Source: Desulfosporosinus metallidurans (GTDB taxonomy: Bacteria; Bacillota; Desulfitobacteriia; Desulfitobacteriales; Desulfitobacteriaceae). From it: 64,000 bases of DNA. The notes below the pieces were generated by a model. It was not told the DNA's origin and did no database searches. It saw only the letters and a program-made list of their open reading frames with translations. Position 1 is the stretch's first letter; each line of letters starts with the position of its first letter. Position numbers and translations under genes: made by a program. Shown in pieces: positions 1 to 9,447 of the stretch. Location of the stretch: the NCBI RefSeq assembly GCF_001936615.1, contig NZ_MLBF01000008.1, positions 78,091 to 142,090 on the forward strand, in the 5' to 3' direction.

Positions 1-281
1 TGGCTGAGTAAAAACTTGTACCGCTCATTAGATTCTTTGGCCGTGGCAAACCCCGCAAACATCCGCATAGTCCAGAGTCGTCCTCTATACATATTAGACC
101 GAACTCCGCGTGTATAGGGATACTCGCCTGGATTTCCCAAATCCCGTTCATAATCAATGTCCGCTGTATGCCCCGGTGCATAAAGCGGATCAATCGGAAC
201 ACTAGACACTGTAAAGAACGGCCCTTTTCGCTCCCTCTGAGCGTCATAGTTCGCTTTCCAGCGCAAGAAGTTATCACTCAT
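1..281 (-). CDS. mutA: Methylmalonyl-CoA mutase large subunit, N-terminal part (runs off window)
   Basis: Only the first ~93 codons are in the window. The translation begins [13 protein letters not shown] and contains [18 protein letters not shown] followed by [19 protein letters not shown], the conserved start of the substrate-binding TIM barrel of B12-dependent acyl-CoA mutases. The [10 protein letters not shown] form suits the split large-subunit (McmA1) type. It would interconvert methylmalonyl-CoA and succinyl-CoA. Two in-frame ATGs exist. The one at 290 overlaps the meaB stop as ATGA but has no spacing from GGAGG at 291-295, whereas the ATG at 281 lies 9 nt from it, so 281 is preferred. 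The coupling to meaB and cobO supports a mutase. A related mutase (isobutyryl- or ethylmalonyl-CoA) cannot be excluded from this fragment. Confidence 0.85.
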   Translation of the reverse strand, partial: MSDNFLRWKANYDAQRERKGPFFTVSSVPIDPLYAPGHTADIDYERDLGNPGEYPYTRGVRSNMYRGRLWTMRMFAGFATAKESNERYKFLLS

Positions 282-286
282 CTTAC

Positions 287-1231
287 TCATCCTCCTTTAA
301 AACGCTCTTCCCATAACAACCTCGCTAGTTCGTAGGGATCTTCACTGTCTAAATTTCCCCATTTTTGAGTTGCGGCTTCCCATGCATCCTCGAAAGCTGC
401 ACGAGTTTCATCTTCCCATTGGCGCCATACTTCCAGTCGGAGACGTTCTTTACGGTGCTCATCCCTCTGCCCAGATTCCAGCAAATACGCGCGATGAGCC
501 TCAACTTTTTCGTACAATTTCTCCAACCCGTTTTCGCTAATGACACTGGTTAAAACGACAGGCGGACGCCAAGGTTTTCCATCGCAGCTCAAATTCAACA
601 TCATTTCGATGTCGTTTTTCATGCGTTCGGCCCCTGGCAAATCCGATTTATTAATAACGAACACATCTGCGACTTCCATAATTCCAGCTTTGATGGCCTG
701 AATTCCGTCCCCTGTTCCGGGGTTAAGTACCACCACGACGGTATCTGCCATCTGCATAATTTCAAGTTCAGACTGACCAACTCCCACCGTTTCTAAAAGG
801 AGTCGCCCATACCCCCCGCCCTCTAAAATGCGTAATATATCGGATGTTGAACGCGTCACCCCTCCAAGGTGTCCACGAGTCCCCATGCTTCGAATAAAGA
901 CATCTCTGTCTGTCCCATGGGCTTGCATCCGAATCCTATCCCCCAAAATGGCCCCGCCAGTATACGGGCTACTGGGATCGACTGCAACAATCCCCACTCT
1001 CTCGTCCTTAGCACGGTAAAGTTTAGTCAACGCTTCAACCAACGAGCTTTTTCCCGCGCCCGGTGGACCCGTTATTCCAACTACCATTTGATGTCCAGTC
1101 TGTTTTAAGACAGAACGCATAATATACGCTCGCTCAACCCCGTCTTCAACCCATGATATGAGTTTAGCGGTTGCCCGACGATCTCGTTCAAAAAGGCGTG
1201 CTATCCATTGATCAAGTGCTCCCTTGTTCAA
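287..1231 (-). CDS. meaB: MeaB/ArgK-type GTPase, mutase-associated G-protein chaperone
   Basis: 314 aa, full length for the family. The P-loop GPPGAGKSS is near residue 55, followed by [19 protein letters not shown] and the guanine-specificity motif NKSD near residue 193. Family knowledge: MeaB gates adenosylcobalamin loading and protects methylmalonyl-CoA mutase from inactivation. It sits directly between cobO (4-nt ATGA overlap upstream) and the mutase gene (its stop overlaps an ATG of that gene), so the three are a translationally coupled operon. Older databases call this ArgK (arginine transport kinase), but the context rules that out here. Confidence 0.93.
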   Translation of the reverse strand: MNKGALDQWIARLFERDRRATAKLISWVEDGVERAYIMRSVLKQTGHQMVVGITGPPGAGKSSLVEALTKLYRAKDERVGIVAVDPSSPYTGGAILGDRIRMQAHGTDRDVFIRSMGTRGHLGGVTRSTSDILRILEGGGYGRLLLETVGVGQSELEIMQMADTVVVVLNPGTGDGIQAIKAGIMEVADVFVINKSDLPGAERMKNDIEMMLNLSCDGKPWRPPVVLTSVISENGLEKLYEKVEAHRAYLLESGQRDEHRKERLRLEVWRQWEDETRAAFEDAWEAATQKWGNLDSEDPYELARLLWEERFKGG

Positions 1232-1746
1232 AATTCCATCCCTGCCTTTGCTTCGACCCCTCGTTGGTAAGCATGCCTTTGCTCAGTCATTTCGGTTACG
1301 GTATCCGCAATTTCCATAATTTCGGGTGCGGCATATCGACCCGTCAAAACCAAATTGAGATGAAGTGGCCGCTGTCGGACTAATTCTAGGACTTGGGCAA
1401 CGGTTATTAACCGAAAGGCCACTGCGACTAAAATTTCATCGAGAACAATAAGATCAAACTTATCCTCTTCAAACCAGCGCCTTGCAAGATTAAGCCCATC
1501 TTGAGCCATTTGAATATCAATGGGATCTGGGTTTTCATACGAGACAAAGGATTTCTGTCCCGATTGAACCAATGTAAAATTGGGTAACAGGGAGGATATC
1601 TTTACTTCTCCGTAATCCTTACTCCCTTTCATGAATTGTAGAAATCCAACGGTCTGGTTATGACCAAGAGCTCTCAAACTCAACCCCAAAGCAGCAGTGG
1701 TCTTACCCTTCCCATTCCCTGTATAAACCAGTATAAGTCCTGACAT
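1228..1746 (-). CDS. cobO: Cob(I)alamin adenosyltransferase, CobA/CobO/BtuR type
   Basis: 172 aa with an N-terminal P-loop YTGNGKGKTTAALG, a central DLIVLDEI Walker-B-like motif and a VLTGRYAAPEI segment, all typical of CobO/BtuR corrinoid adenosyltransferases. The enzyme transfers the adenosyl group of ATP to Co(I) corrinoids. As first gene of the meaB-mutase operon it probably supplies adenosylcobalamin for the mutase. The ATG follows AAGGAGGT with unusually short spacing, but a second G-rich stretch lies further upstream. The last codons overlap meaB. Confidence 0.92.
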   Translation of the reverse strand: MSGLILVYTGNGKGKTTAALGLSLRALGHNQTVGFLQFMKGSKDYGEVKISSLLPNFTLVQSGQKSFVSYENPDPIDIQMAQDGLNLARRWFEEDKFDLIVLDEILVAVAFRLITVAQVLELVRQRPLHLNLVLTGRYAAPEIMEIADTVTEMTEQRHAYQRGVEAKAGMEF

Positions 1747-1964
1747 ACCTCCTTACCCCCCTTCTCTCTATAGACTAGTAAACTACCTTGCCTCCTTATT
1801 AAAAATTTCAGAATTTAGTACTCAATTCTAGATATTCTTTATATTACCTCCTTTGTGAAAATTTTCTTTATAAAGGATACAGTGACTTCGTCATTATTTA
1901 TGCATGTCTCAAATAAAATATCCCTTCTTTAAGAGAGAACATCTCTACTCTTTATTCCCAACTT

Positions 1965-1997
1965 TCTAAGGTTCTCTTAAGATTTATGGTGTAGACT
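1965..1997 (+). promoter_or_regulatory. Candidate OmpR/PhoB-type activated promoter
   Basis: Two heptads, TCTAAGG (1965-1971) and CTTAAGA (1976-1982), are spaced 11 bp apart. They end 9 bp before TAGACT (1992-1997), a plausible -10. This is the geometry of promoters activated by OmpR-family regulators and matches the set found at 42.8 and 51.3-52.5 kb, although these heptads differ in sequence. It would drive the small ORF at 2063. The rest of 1747-1964 shows nothing I can assign. Confidence 0.4.
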
Positions 1998-2062
1998 AAT
2001 CATATGATTCATAGACCATAGAGTTAATCTAACATAGAGATTATTGAAGGGAGCTTCGGCTT

Positions 2063-2203
2063 ATGCGATTTTCAACAGGGCTATTAGACTGGTTATTTGG
2101 AGAAAAAATCATACTTCAAGGACCTGATGAAAAAGGGAAAATTGTTAAATGCAAAGTCACTAAAAAATGGCTTGAGCAAGCGCAAGGGTCTGGTAGAGCA
2201 TGA
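2063..2203 (+). CDS. Small protein of unknown function (46 aa)
   Basis: A 46-codon ORF begins MRFSTGLLDWLFGEKIIL and ends GSGRA. A Shine-Dalgarno-like AAGGGAG lies about 9 nt before its ATG. The N-terminal ~13 residues are hydrophobic and aromatic. The remainder is charged (KGKIVKCKVTKKWLEQAQ), which reads like a short soluble beta/alpha peptide. A candidate activated promoter lies ~65 nt upstream and a hairpin repeat follows directly. An overlapping 66-aa frame starting at 2097 has no ribosome-binding site and runs into the repeat, so I reject it. Function unknown; I favour a real gene because of the RBS and promoter. Confidence 0.5.
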   Translation: MRFSTGLLDWLFGEKIILQGPDEKGKIVKCKVTKKWLEQAQGSGRA

Positions 2204-2214
2204 GCACTTCAGCG

Positions 2215-2273
2215 TAAAGAAAACTTGGCTAGCGCCAAGCCTGGCGAAGGCGTTCGCCTTAGTTGAACTTATG
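2215..2273 (+). repeat. Intergenic hairpin repeat, copy A
   Basis: The element starts TAAAGAAAACTTGGCT and ends near AGTTGAACTTATGCC. Internally it has two small hairpins, CTTGGC/GCCAAG and GGCGAA/TTCGCC. A second copy in the same orientation is at 29056-29113 (16 identical bases at the start, then a conserved GCG and a shared end). It follows the small ORF that stops at 2203. Confidence 0.6.
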
Positions 2274-2303
2274 CCACCTGGAATTTATACTTTTTGATTG
2301 GTA

Positions 2304-2349
2304 CAAAAAGGGAGCAGGAACCAACTTACGTTGATTTCTACTCCCTTTC
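2304..2349 (-). terminator. Rho-independent terminator after the GntP permease gene
   Basis: AAAGGGAG and CTCCCTTT form the stem base, with a further pairing inside (ACGTAAGTTG region). Read on the minus strand it ends in TTTTTG. It lies 14 nt past the stop of the 2363-3757 gene and can also serve the plus-strand small ORF. Confidence 0.75.
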
Positions 2350-2362
2350 GTGGTTTCAATCA

Positions 2363-3757
2363 TTATACGAAATGGAAAACGCCTTGCAATAAGATAAGAA
2401 CAAAAACAGTTCCTGTTTTAATAAGGGTCATAACAAAGATATCTTTGTAAGATTGTTTATGAGTCAAACCAGCAATTCCAAGAAGTGTGATAACTGCGCC
2501 GTTATGGGGTAGTGTATCCATTCCCCCTGAAGCCATGGAAGAAACACGGTGAAGCAATTCGGGGCTTACATTGGTTTTTGCAGCCCAATCCAAGTAATGC
2601 TTACCAAAGGTATCCAAGGCAATACTCAAACCACCTGAAGCTGAACCTGTCACCCCGGCCAAGGTGTTTACTGTCACCGCTTCAGACAACAGGGGACTGC
2701 CTCCTGCATTAATCCCTGTCAAAGCATGGGCTATAGTCTGAAAACCAGGCAGGGATTTAATAACATTACCAAAGCCTACTTCAGAAGCGGTATTCATGAC
2801 TGCTAACAAGGAACCAATGGCTCCAAGATTAATGGCTTTAGCTACATTCCCTTTAATGCGCCGAGGGTTAATTATAAAGGCTAGCATAATTCCAACAATC
2901 AACGCAATCATCAGAGCCCAGTTGTTCATCGTTCCCACAACTCCGGCTTTAGGAATGCTGTAAGGTGCTTGGGATACCCAGGACGTGATGTTCCAATGGG
3001 GAAAAATCAGCTTTTGTAAAATCAAGGTCACTGCGAGCACCGAAACTAGAGGCAAAGCAGATAGCCAAGGGTTGGGCAAATTACCATCTTCCACAAGCTC
3101 TGGTTCGTTCTTATGATTCGTTCCATACCCTTCTCCCGCAGCGTGTGCCACCCGTTTTCGCCACTCTAAATAGGCTATACCTGCAACCAACACGATAATA
3201 GCACCTAGGGTTCCGAAGACCGGAGCAGCATAAAGGTCCGTGTTAAAAAACTTCATCGGGATTGAGTTTTGAATCTGAGGTGTACCCGGAAGAGCATCCA
3301 TGGTAAACGTGAAGGCCCCTAAGGCGATTGTTGCTGGGACAAGACGTTTGGGAATATCCGCTTCTTTAAAGATCGATGCTGCAAACGGATACACGGCAAA
3401 CGCTACGACGAAAAGACTTACCCCACCATACGTGAGAATCGCCGCCGACAAGACCACCGATAACATCGCTTGTTTTTTTCCGAGCTTTTGAACAATTGCT
3501 TTAGCAATCGCTTTTGCTGCACCCGATTCTTCCATGACTTTACCAAACACAGCTCCCAAGAGGAAGAATGGGAAGTATACTTTCAGATAGTTTGCCAGAT
3601 TCGGCAGGAATATTTCCGTATACGTGGGCATAATTGCCATTCCGGAAAATATGGCCGCCAGTATTGCAAAAACAGGGGCGAAGAAGATGACCGAAAAGCC
3701 GCGATAGGCCATGAACATTAAGAGTCCCAAGCTTAAAATAATTCCTAAGACTGCCAT
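2363..3757 (-). CDS. GntP-family permease, probable organic/short-chain acid:H+ symporter
   Basis: About 464 aa, strongly hydrophobic, with a dozen or so predicted membrane segments. It shows GntP-family features (FFLLGAVFGKVMEESGAAKAIA; LSEAVTVNTLAGVTGSASGG; HNGAVITLLGIAGLTH). The start is taken at 3757 because GGAGGTG lies 6 nt upstream; the longer frame to 3772 would start inside that RBS. It is last in the operon with CoA-transferase, SDR and thiolase genes, an order resembling the Bacillus yxjC-scoAB-yxjF cluster. The likely substrate is therefore a short-chain or keto/hydroxy acid such as butyrate, acetoacetate or 3-hydroxybutyrate (inferred), rather than gluconate. Confidence 0.85.
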   Translation of the reverse strand: MAVLGIILSLGLLMFMAYRGFSVIFFAPVFAILAAIFSGMAIMPTYTEIFLPNLANYLKVYFPFFLLGAVFGKVMEESGAAKAIAKAIVQKLGKKQAMLSVVLSAAILTYGGVSLFVVAFAVYPFAASIFKEADIPKRLVPATIALGAFTFTMDALPGTPQIQNSIPMKFFNTDLYAAPVFGTLGAIIVLVAGIAYLEWRKRVAHAAGEGYGTNHKNEPELVEDGNLPNPWLSALPLVSVLAVTLILQKLIFPHWNITSWVSQAPYSIPKAGVVGTMNNWALMIALIVGIMLAFIINPRRIKGNVAKAINLGAIGSLLAVMNTASEVGFGNVIKSLPGFQTIAHALTGINAGGSPLLSEAVTVNTLAGVTGSASGGLSIALDTFGKHYLDWAAKTNVSPELLHRVSSMASGGMDTLPHNGAVITLLGIAGLTHKQSYKDIFVMTLIKTGTVFVLILLQGVFHFV

Positions 3758-3817
3758 GAATAACACCTCCATGAAATTTTGCTTTGCTTTTTCTCTAAGT
3801 CCTCTTGCAGCGGGTAT

Positions 3818-4996
3818 TTAGCTCTGAACAACCATGGCCGTCCCCTGTCCTCCACCAATACAAAGTGTAGCGAGCCCTCTTTGAACCTTTCTCCGTTTCA
3901 TCTCGTACAAGAGGGTTACTAAGATTCGCGTCCCACTAGCCCCGATCGGATGCCCTAAAGCAAGCGCACCACCGTTAACATTCGTTTTTTCCATATCGAA
4001 ACGAAGCTCTCGGGCCACTGAAATAGTTTGGGAAGCAAAGGCTTCGTTGGCTTCCACGAGATCGATATCCTCAATCGTGAGCCCTGCTTTGGTCAACGCT
4101 TTGCGGCTGGCCGGAATCGGTCCTGTACCCATGATTTTAGGATCAACTCCAGCTGAAGCCCAAGAGACTATGGAAGCCAACGGTTCTATCCCTAATTCGA
4201 GGGCCTTTTCCTTAGACATTACGACCACAGCGGCCGCTCCGTCATTAACTCCTGAAGCGTTCCCCGCAGTCACTGTCCCTTCTTTTTTAAAGGCTGGACG
4301 GAGTTTCGTTAAGGATTCAACGGTTGTACCATAGCGCGGAAATTCATCTTGCTTAAAGACTATGGGTTCTCCTTTCCTCTGGGAAATCTGAACAGGAACA
4401 ATCTCCTCTTCAAATTTACCAGACTTGATAGCTGCCTCTGCCCGATTTTGGCTCATCAGCGCATACTGATCCTGTTCCTCACGAGAAATTCCGAACTGTT
4501 CAGCAATGTTCTCCGCAGTAATACCCATGTGAATATCATAAAAAGCATCCATTAATCCATCTTGGAGTATGACGTCAATCAGCTCGCCATTTCCCATTCG
4601 ATAACCTGTTCGGGCCTTTGGCAGGACATACGGTGCCATCGACATACTTTCCATTCCACCCGCGACAATGATCTCAGCATCTCCTGAAATGATAGCTTGA
4701 GCCGCACTCTCAACGGATTTAAGCCCTGATCCACAAAGTTTATTCAGTGTCCACGACGGTACTTCTTGAGGAATACCGGCCTTTATGGCAGCCTGCCGTG
4801 CGGGATTCTGCCCCAGACCTCCTTGCAAGACGTTGCCCATAATCACTTCATCGACTTGTTCCGGTTTTATGCCAGCCCTTCTTAGAGCCTCTTTAATGAC
4901 GAGTGCCCCTAATTCGACAGCCGGGACTTGTCCTATTGTGCCTCCAAAGGATCCAATCGGGGTTCGAACTGCGCTGACAATAACAACTTCTCTCAT
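3818..4996 (-). CDS. atoB: Acetyl-CoA C-acetyltransferase (thiolase)
   Basis: 392 aa, the usual length of biosynthetic-type thiolases. The nucleophilic cysteine is in [11 protein letters not shown] (near residue 88). [14 protein letters not shown] carries the catalytic His and [10 protein letters not shown] the second catalytic Cys near the C-terminus. It condenses two acetyl-CoA or cleaves acetoacetyl-CoA. Together with the CoA-transferase and SDR upstream it completes conversion of a C4 acid to acetyl-CoA. It starts 22 nt after the SDR stop, within the same operon. Paralogue specificity (C4 versus longer chains) cannot be told from sequence alone. Confidence 0.93.
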   Translation of the reverse strand: MREVVIVSAVRTPIGSFGGTIGQVPAVELGALVIKEALRRAGIKPEQVDEVIMGNVLQGGLGQNPARQAAIKAGIPQEVPSWTLNKLCGSGLKSVESAAQAIISGDAEIIVAGGMESMSMAPYVLPKARTGYRMGNGELIDVILQDGLMDAFYDIHMGITAENIAEQFGISREEQDQYALMSQNRAEAAIKSGKFEEEIVPVQISQRKGEPIVFKQDEFPRYGTTVESLTKLRPAFKKEGTVTAGNASGVNDGAAAVVVMSKEKALELGIEPLASIVSWASAGVDPKIMGTGPIPASRKALTKAGLTIEDIDLVEANEAFASQTISVARELRFDMEKTNVNGGALALGHPIGASGTRILVTLLYEMKRRKVQRGLATLCIGGGQGTAMVVQS

Positions 4997-5018
4997 GTCT
5001 CATCCTCCTGTATTATGA

Positions 5019-5765
5019 TTAAATAAGAAATCCACCATTAATATCCAGAACTGCACCTGTGATATAGGAAGAAGAATCTGAGGCTAAAAAGAGCGCCGCA
5101 TCGGCTACTTCTATCGGTTCAGCAAAACGACCTACCGGGATTTTGGCGATCAGAACTTTTAGTTTATCCTCAGGGTATTTATTCATCATGTCCGTATTGA
5201 TATACCCCGGTGCCAAAGCATTACAGGTAATGCCCTTGGTGGCATTTTCAGCCGCTGTTACTTTTGTTAATCCAATTAGCCCTGATTTCGAGGTTGCATA
5301 ATAGCCTGTCCCGAAAATCCCCATCCGTGCAGTCAACGAAGAAAGATTCACGATTCGTCCATAGCCCTGCCCGCGCATTGAGGGCAGAACAGCTTTTGTG
5401 CAAAGAAAGGGACCCGTCAGATTGACCGCCATAACCGCCTCCCAGTTCGCTAGATTTCCCTTGTGAAGGAGACCATCTCGATTAATTCCTGCGTTGTTAA
5501 CCAAGATATCTACTCTGCCAAACGTTTCGATCACCTTTTCCACCATAGCGTTCACTTCAGCTTCTTGGCTGACATCTGCTAAGAAAAGTTCCGCCTTGAC
5601 CCCCAGTTGCCGGAGTTCTTCTACCGTTTCCATGGCCTTACTTTCGTTGAACGCTATGTCATTGACCGCAATCGTTGCGCCTTCTTGGGCGAACGTTAAG
5701 GCAATGGACTTGCCTATTCCTTGACCGCTTCCCGTAATTAGGGCTACTCTATCTTTAATTTTCAT
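5019..5765 (-). CDS. Short-chain dehydrogenase/reductase, 3-hydroxyacyl-type (FabG/PhaB/3-hydroxybutyrate dehydrogenase-like)
   Basis: About 248 aa from the ATG at 5765 ([20 protein letters not shown]). The Rossmann motif [18 protein letters not shown], and the active-site YYATSKSG (Tyr-x3-Lys) identify a classical SDR. The start overlaps the CoA-transferase stop as ATGA, with AAAGGTG upstream. Given the operon, interconversion of 3-hydroxybutyrate/acetoacetate or their CoA esters is the likely reaction. The C-terminal INGGFLI is typical of this subgroup. A fatty-acid-synthesis FabG is less likely because no fab genes are near. Confidence 0.85.
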   Translation of the reverse strand: MKIKDRVALITGSGQGIGKSIALTFAQEGATIAVNDIAFNESKAMETVEELRQLGVKAELFLADVSQEAEVNAMVEKVIETFGRVDILVNNAGINRDGLLHKGNLANWEAVMAVNLTGPFLCTKAVLPSMRGQGYGRIVNLSSLTARMGIFGTGYYATSKSGLIGLTKVTAAENATKGITCNALAPGYINTDMMNKYPEDKLKVLIAKIPVGRFAEPIEVADAALFLASDSSSYITGAVLDINGGFLI

Positions 5766-7342
5766 TTTGCGACACACCTTTCATTAACTTCCCGACCCTT
5801 TTGCATGAGATCAGGGTAAAATAAACTCGGATCCATGGTATTTAACGTTTCAGAAATAATGGGCTTGAAATCCATCCGCGCCAAAATGTCCTTTTCAAGA
5901 TCAATCCCTGGAGCAATTTCTTCTAGCACAAGACCTTGTTCTCCTAAGCTGAAAACGGCTCTCTCTGTGATGAACAACACCTTTTGCCCCTTCTTGCGTG
6001 CATAGTTTCCACTAAACGTGATATGCTCCACCTCTTGGATCAGCTTGGATATCTTACCTTCTTTTAAAATTTCAAGCTTTCCGTCTTTAACCTCCACTTC
6101 TAGGCCATTGGCTGTAAATGTCCCACAGAAAATAACCTTTTTGGCTGTTTGAGAAATATTTATAAATCCCCCTGCCCCAGCAATGCGTGATCCGAAACGG
6201 CTAACATTGACATTCCCTTCTTGATCCATCTGAGCCATCCCTAAGATTGCAACATCAAGTCCGCCACCATCGTAAAAATCAAACTGGTAGGGTTGATCCA
6301 CAATACAATCTGGATTAAAACTTGCCCCAAAGCTCGCCCCTCCAGCAGGGACTCCCCCAATCGGACCAGATTCCACCGTCAAGACAAATTGATCCAACAC
6401 TCCTTCTTCAGCGGCAACGGAGGCTACCCCCTCGGGAACTCCAATTCCTAAATTGACAATCGCCCCTGAATTCACTTCCTTAAAGGCTCTTCTGGCAATA
6501 ATCTTGCGCTCATCCAGAGGAATGGCTTTGAGTTCTGTTAAGGGAAATCGTATTTCCCCACTGTAAGAGGGATTATATTGCTCGCCGAACGACTGCATAT
6601 GATATTCTGCTCGGCTTGATATCACGACCGCATCCACTAAAATTCCCGGAATCTTGACATCTCTGGCCTTAATACTTCCAGCTTGAACCACCCGCTCCAC
6701 TTGAACTATGACTAACCCCCCACTGTTTTTCACAGCTTGTGCAATCGACAGACCTTCTAAAGTAAGAGCTTCCCGTTCCATGGAGATATTTCCATCTTCA
6801 TCCGCTGACGTTCCTCTTAAAAGAGCCACATCTATGGGAAATGAATGATAGAGAAGGTAATCCTTTCCCTTGAGTCGGATAAGCTCCACTAAATCTTCCT
6901 GCGTGATCTGGTTAAGCTTCCCTCCATCCCGGCGTGGATCGACAAACGTTTCCAATCCAATGTGGGTTAACGTCCCCGGCTTGCCTGCTGCAATATCTCG
7001 GAAGAGATGGGTAATCACCCCTTGGGGGAAGTTATAGGCTTCAATTTTATTTTCGACGGCCATCTTACCTAACTTAGGTGCTAGATTCCAGTGCCCACCA
7101 ACGACACGCTTGACAAGACCCTCATGCCCTAGATGGTTCATCCCGCGATCTTTAGAATCCCCCTGCCCTGCTGCGTACACCAGCGATATATTTTCAGGGT
7201 GACCTGTTGCCAGAAATCTCTTTTCCAAGGCCGTGGTCAGTTCTTCTGGGTGTCCAATGCTGACAAAACCATCAATGGCGACCATACTTTCATCATTAAT
7301 TAACGCCATCGCTTCATCTGCTGTTAAGATCGCCTTCTTCAT
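5762..7342 (-). CDS. Fused alpha-beta acyl-CoA:acetate/3-ketoacid CoA-transferase
   Basis: 526 aa, the length of single-chain family I CoA-transferases of the propionate CoA-transferase/YdiF type, with alpha-like N-half and beta-like C-half. The beta half has [13 protein letters not shown] and [15 protein letters not shown], whose Glu is the expected catalytic residue that forms the glutamyl-CoA thioester. It activates a short-chain acid by taking CoA from acetyl-CoA or another donor, feeding the SDR and thiolase encoded downstream. It is the first gene of the operon, read from the sigma-54 promoter at 7458-7473. Donor and acceptor are not resolvable from sequence. Confidence 0.9.
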   Translation of the reverse strand: MKKAILTADEAMALINDESMVAIDGFVSIGHPEELTTALEKRFLATGHPENISLVYAAGQGDSKDRGMNHLGHEGLVKRVVGGHWNLAPKLGKMAVENKIEAYNFPQGVITHLFRDIAAGKPGTLTHIGLETFVDPRRDGGKLNQITQEDLVELIRLKGKDYLLYHSFPIDVALLRGTSADEDGNISMEREALTLEGLSIAQAVKNSGGLVIVQVERVVQAGSIKARDVKIPGILVDAVVISSRAEYHMQSFGEQYNPSYSGEIRFPLTELKAIPLDERKIIARRAFKEVNSGAIVNLGIGVPEGVASVAAEEGVLDQFVLTVESGPIGGVPAGGASFGASFNPDCIVDQPYQFDFYDGGGLDVAILGMAQMDQEGNVNVSRFGSRIAGAGGFINISQTAKKVIFCGTFTANGLEVEVKDGKLEILKEGKISKLIQEVEHITFSGNYARKKGQKVLFITERAVFSLGEQGLVLEEIAPGIDLEKDILARMDFKPIISETLNTMDPSLFYPDLMQKGREVNERCVAK

Positions 7343-7457
7343 TTCTTACCCTCCTGTTCATAGTTTCAGGGTATCCGAATCATTGATTCATAGACAGTCC
7401 ATTCATGCTTTCGTGCACCTTGCAGAAGAATCAAAATTTGCGCACGACTTATGTTTA

Positions 7458-7473
7458 AGCAAGATCCATGCCA
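7458..7473 (-). promoter_or_regulatory. Sigma-54 (-24/-12) promoter of the CoA-transferase operon
   Basis: On the minus strand the sequence is TGGCATGGATCTTGCT, against the consensus TGGCACG-N4-TTGCW. GG of -24 and GC of -12 have the correct 10-bp interval. It lies ~115 nt before the CoA-transferase start, just beyond the terminator of the neighbouring sigma-54 activator gene, which strongly suggests that activator as its regulator. Confidence 0.85.
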
Positions 7474-7478
7474 AACGC

Positions 7479-7516
7479 AAAAAAACCCTGAAGGCCTTTA
7501 CCTTCTAGGGTTTTTT
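7479..7516 (-). terminator. Terminator after the sigma-54 activator gene
   Basis: AAAAAACCCT and AGGGTTTTTT with AAGG/CCTT form a hairpin with A- and T-rich flanks. It lies between the activator gene (stop at 7650) and the -24/-12 promoter, insulating that promoter. Confidence 0.75.
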
Positions 7517-7530
7517 GAGGGGGGTATTGT

Positions 7531-7580
7531 TAAATAGATAACTATGTGTAGCATATTCACTACAAGTAGTTATCTGTTTA
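7531..7580. promoter_or_regulatory. Inverted repeat, candidate upstream activator site
   Basis: TAAATAGATAACTA (7531-7544) and TAGTTATCTGTTTA (7567-7580) are inverted with one mismatch. An inner palindrome ACTACAAGTAGT lies at 7559-7570. The element is ~60-110 bp upstream of the -24 box, where enhancer sites for sigma-54 activators sit. The activator has a Fis-type HTH expected to bind such dyads (inference). Confidence 0.55.
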
Positions 7581-7649
7581 ATCCGAAAAATCCTTATTGT
7601 TCCCTATTGTCAGATCACTGTATCTCTTTCGCTACATATCGCGAAATCA

Positions 7650-9383
7650 CTACACCATTCCATCGCTAATTTCCCCTTCTAAGCCGTATTTCTCCATCTT
7701 CTTGTAAAGATTGGTTCTATGAATTCCCAAGAATTCCGCTGCTTTTGTCTTATTTCCTCTGGCAGTCTTAAGGGCTTTTATGATTGCCCTACGCTCTGCA
7801 TCAGCCATTTCAAGCGTCAAAGTCTGAAGGGATGTAGTCGATCGCCGCCCCTCCAAGTCTTGAAGATAAAGGGGAAGATCTTCAAGATGGATCACATAGC
7901 CCTCGGCAACATTAATGGCCCTCTCTAGTGAGTTCTGCAGTTCGCGAACATTTCCGGGCCACGAGTAAAGCTGGAATAATTCCGCCACCCGACGATCGAG
8001 AATTTTCACAGATGATCCCAATTCCCGTTGGAATTTATCTAAAAGATGTTCACTTAAAAGCAAGACATCCCTTTCCCGCTCTCTCAGAGGGGGAATCGTC
8101 ACCGTAAAAACATTTAACCGATAATAAAGATCACGTCGAAATTCTCCTACGTTCATCATCTTTTCTAAATCTCGATGGGTGGCTGCTATTACCCTGATGT
8201 CCAGATGTTGCAACCGGTTACTTCCCACTCGTTCCACTTCTTTTTCTTGCAAGATTCGCAGAACTTTAGCTTGCATCCCAAGCGGAAGATCCCCAATTTC
8301 ATCCAAAAAGATCGTCCCTTTATTTGCCAGCTCAAATTTCCCAGGTTTGCCTCCTTTTTTGGCTCCGGTAAAAGCTCCTTCTTCATATCCAAAAAGCTCT
8401 GATTCTAAAAGTTCTGCAGGAATTGCCCCACAGTTCACTCGCACAAACGGTTGATCATGACGCAAACTAGCAGCATGAATGGCATGCGCAAAAAGCTCTT
8501 TTCCTGTCCCACTTTCTCCACGTAAAAGAACGGTTGACTTTCCTAGCGCAGCCTTTTCAGCCAATACCTTAGTCTGCAAAATAGCTTGACTCTTGCCTAT
8601 GATATTGCTAAAGGTATAGCGGAATTTCTGATAGTGCTTTAATTCTTTCTCATAAAACTTAAGTTTATTTTCCAATACATCGAGTTTCTCAGCCAGCGTA
8701 CGCAGATCCTGAACATCACGAAACATAACTTTCCCCACAGCACCGATGAGTTTTCCATTCTCTCTCAGGGGAAGACGCATCACCATCGCTTCTTTGCCAT
8801 TAATATCCATGACCTCGCCGATTTCTGCATGTCCCGTTTGAGCAACAATATGCATTCGACTTGTAGGCAAAATCTCAGTACAATGGCGACCAACTGCATC
8901 CTCTTGCGCTATATTAAGGAAACGACAGTAAGTTTTGGTAATCCTTGTCACAATCCCTTGACTGTCGACCACCATCACGCCATCATAGGCTTGTTCAAAA
9001 ATGTTTTCGAGCCCCGTTAGGCTATTTTGGGTGTTATCTAAGCGAGATAATACTCTTTGCAATTCACTGCCATCCTGAAAAACTGCGACCGCACCCACCA
9101 TTTTCCCATCTTGATCAATGGGTGAACGACTTGTAATAACCATCCGGTCCCCGATCATAAGTTGATCAGCGTTTGATTCTTCCTCTTGTAATACCCTAAA
9201 GAGTTCAGAATTTGGAATAACCTCCGTTATTTTCTTATTAAGAATATCCTGCATCCCTAAACCAATTAAGTGAGCTGCAACTGGATTACAATAGCAGACC
9301 AAATCTTGATCATTAATCACAATAATACCAGCGTTAATCGCTTGAAAAACTTGATCCAATTTAATTATCTGGTTTGGTTTCAT
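7650..9383 (-). CDS. Sigma-54-dependent transcriptional activator (PAS-PAS-AAA+-Fis)
   Basis: 577 aa. Two PAS-like domains lie at ~1-110 and ~120-225, then a short coiled coil (~230-255) and an AAA+ domain with Walker A GESGTGKE, the sigma-54 contact loop [10 protein letters not shown] and the arginine-containing [12 protein letters not shown] Fis-type HTH ends the protein ([19 protein letters not shown]). It has no receiver or GAF domain, so sensing is presumably through PAS ligands or redox. Its gene lies directly upstream of the -24/-12 promoter of the CoA-transferase/SDR/thiolase/GntP operon, which it very probably activates in response to the acid or its CoA ester. Confidence 0.93.
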   Translation of the reverse strand: MKPNQIIKLDQVFQAINAGIIVINDQDLVCYCNPVAAHLIGLGMQDILNKKITEVIPNSELFRVLQEEESNADQLMIGDRMVITSRSPIDQDGKMVGAVAVFQDGSELQRVLSRLDNTQNSLTGLENIFEQAYDGVMVVDSQGIVTRITKTYCRFLNIAQEDAVGRHCTEILPTSRMHIVAQTGHAEIGEVMDINGKEAMVMRLPLRENGKLIGAVGKVMFRDVQDLRTLAEKLDVLENKLKFYEKELKHYQKFRYTFSNIIGKSQAILQTKVLAEKAALGKSTVLLRGESGTGKELFAHAIHAASLRHDQPFVRVNCGAIPAELLESELFGYEEGAFTGAKKGGKPGKFELANKGTIFLDEIGDLPLGMQAKVLRILQEKEVERVGSNRLQHLDIRVIAATHRDLEKMMNVGEFRRDLYYRLNVFTVTIPPLRERERDVLLLSEHLLDKFQRELGSSVKILDRRVAELFQLYSWPGNVRELQNSLERAINVAEGYVIHLEDLPLYLQDLEGRRSTTSLQTLTLEMADAERRAIIKALKTARGNKTKAAEFLGIHRTNLYKKMEKYGLEGEISDGMV

Positions 9384-9447
9384 ACGTTCCCCTCTCTTTT
9401 GCAGTATTCCCGTTCATCCTACCGGTATACAAAACTAAATTTCTGAT

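Noticed and set aside
2097..2297. 66-aa ORF overlapping the 46-aa small ORF
   Set aside because: No ribosome-binding site before its ATG, and its second half is the hairpin repeat. The frame starting at 2063 has a better start context.
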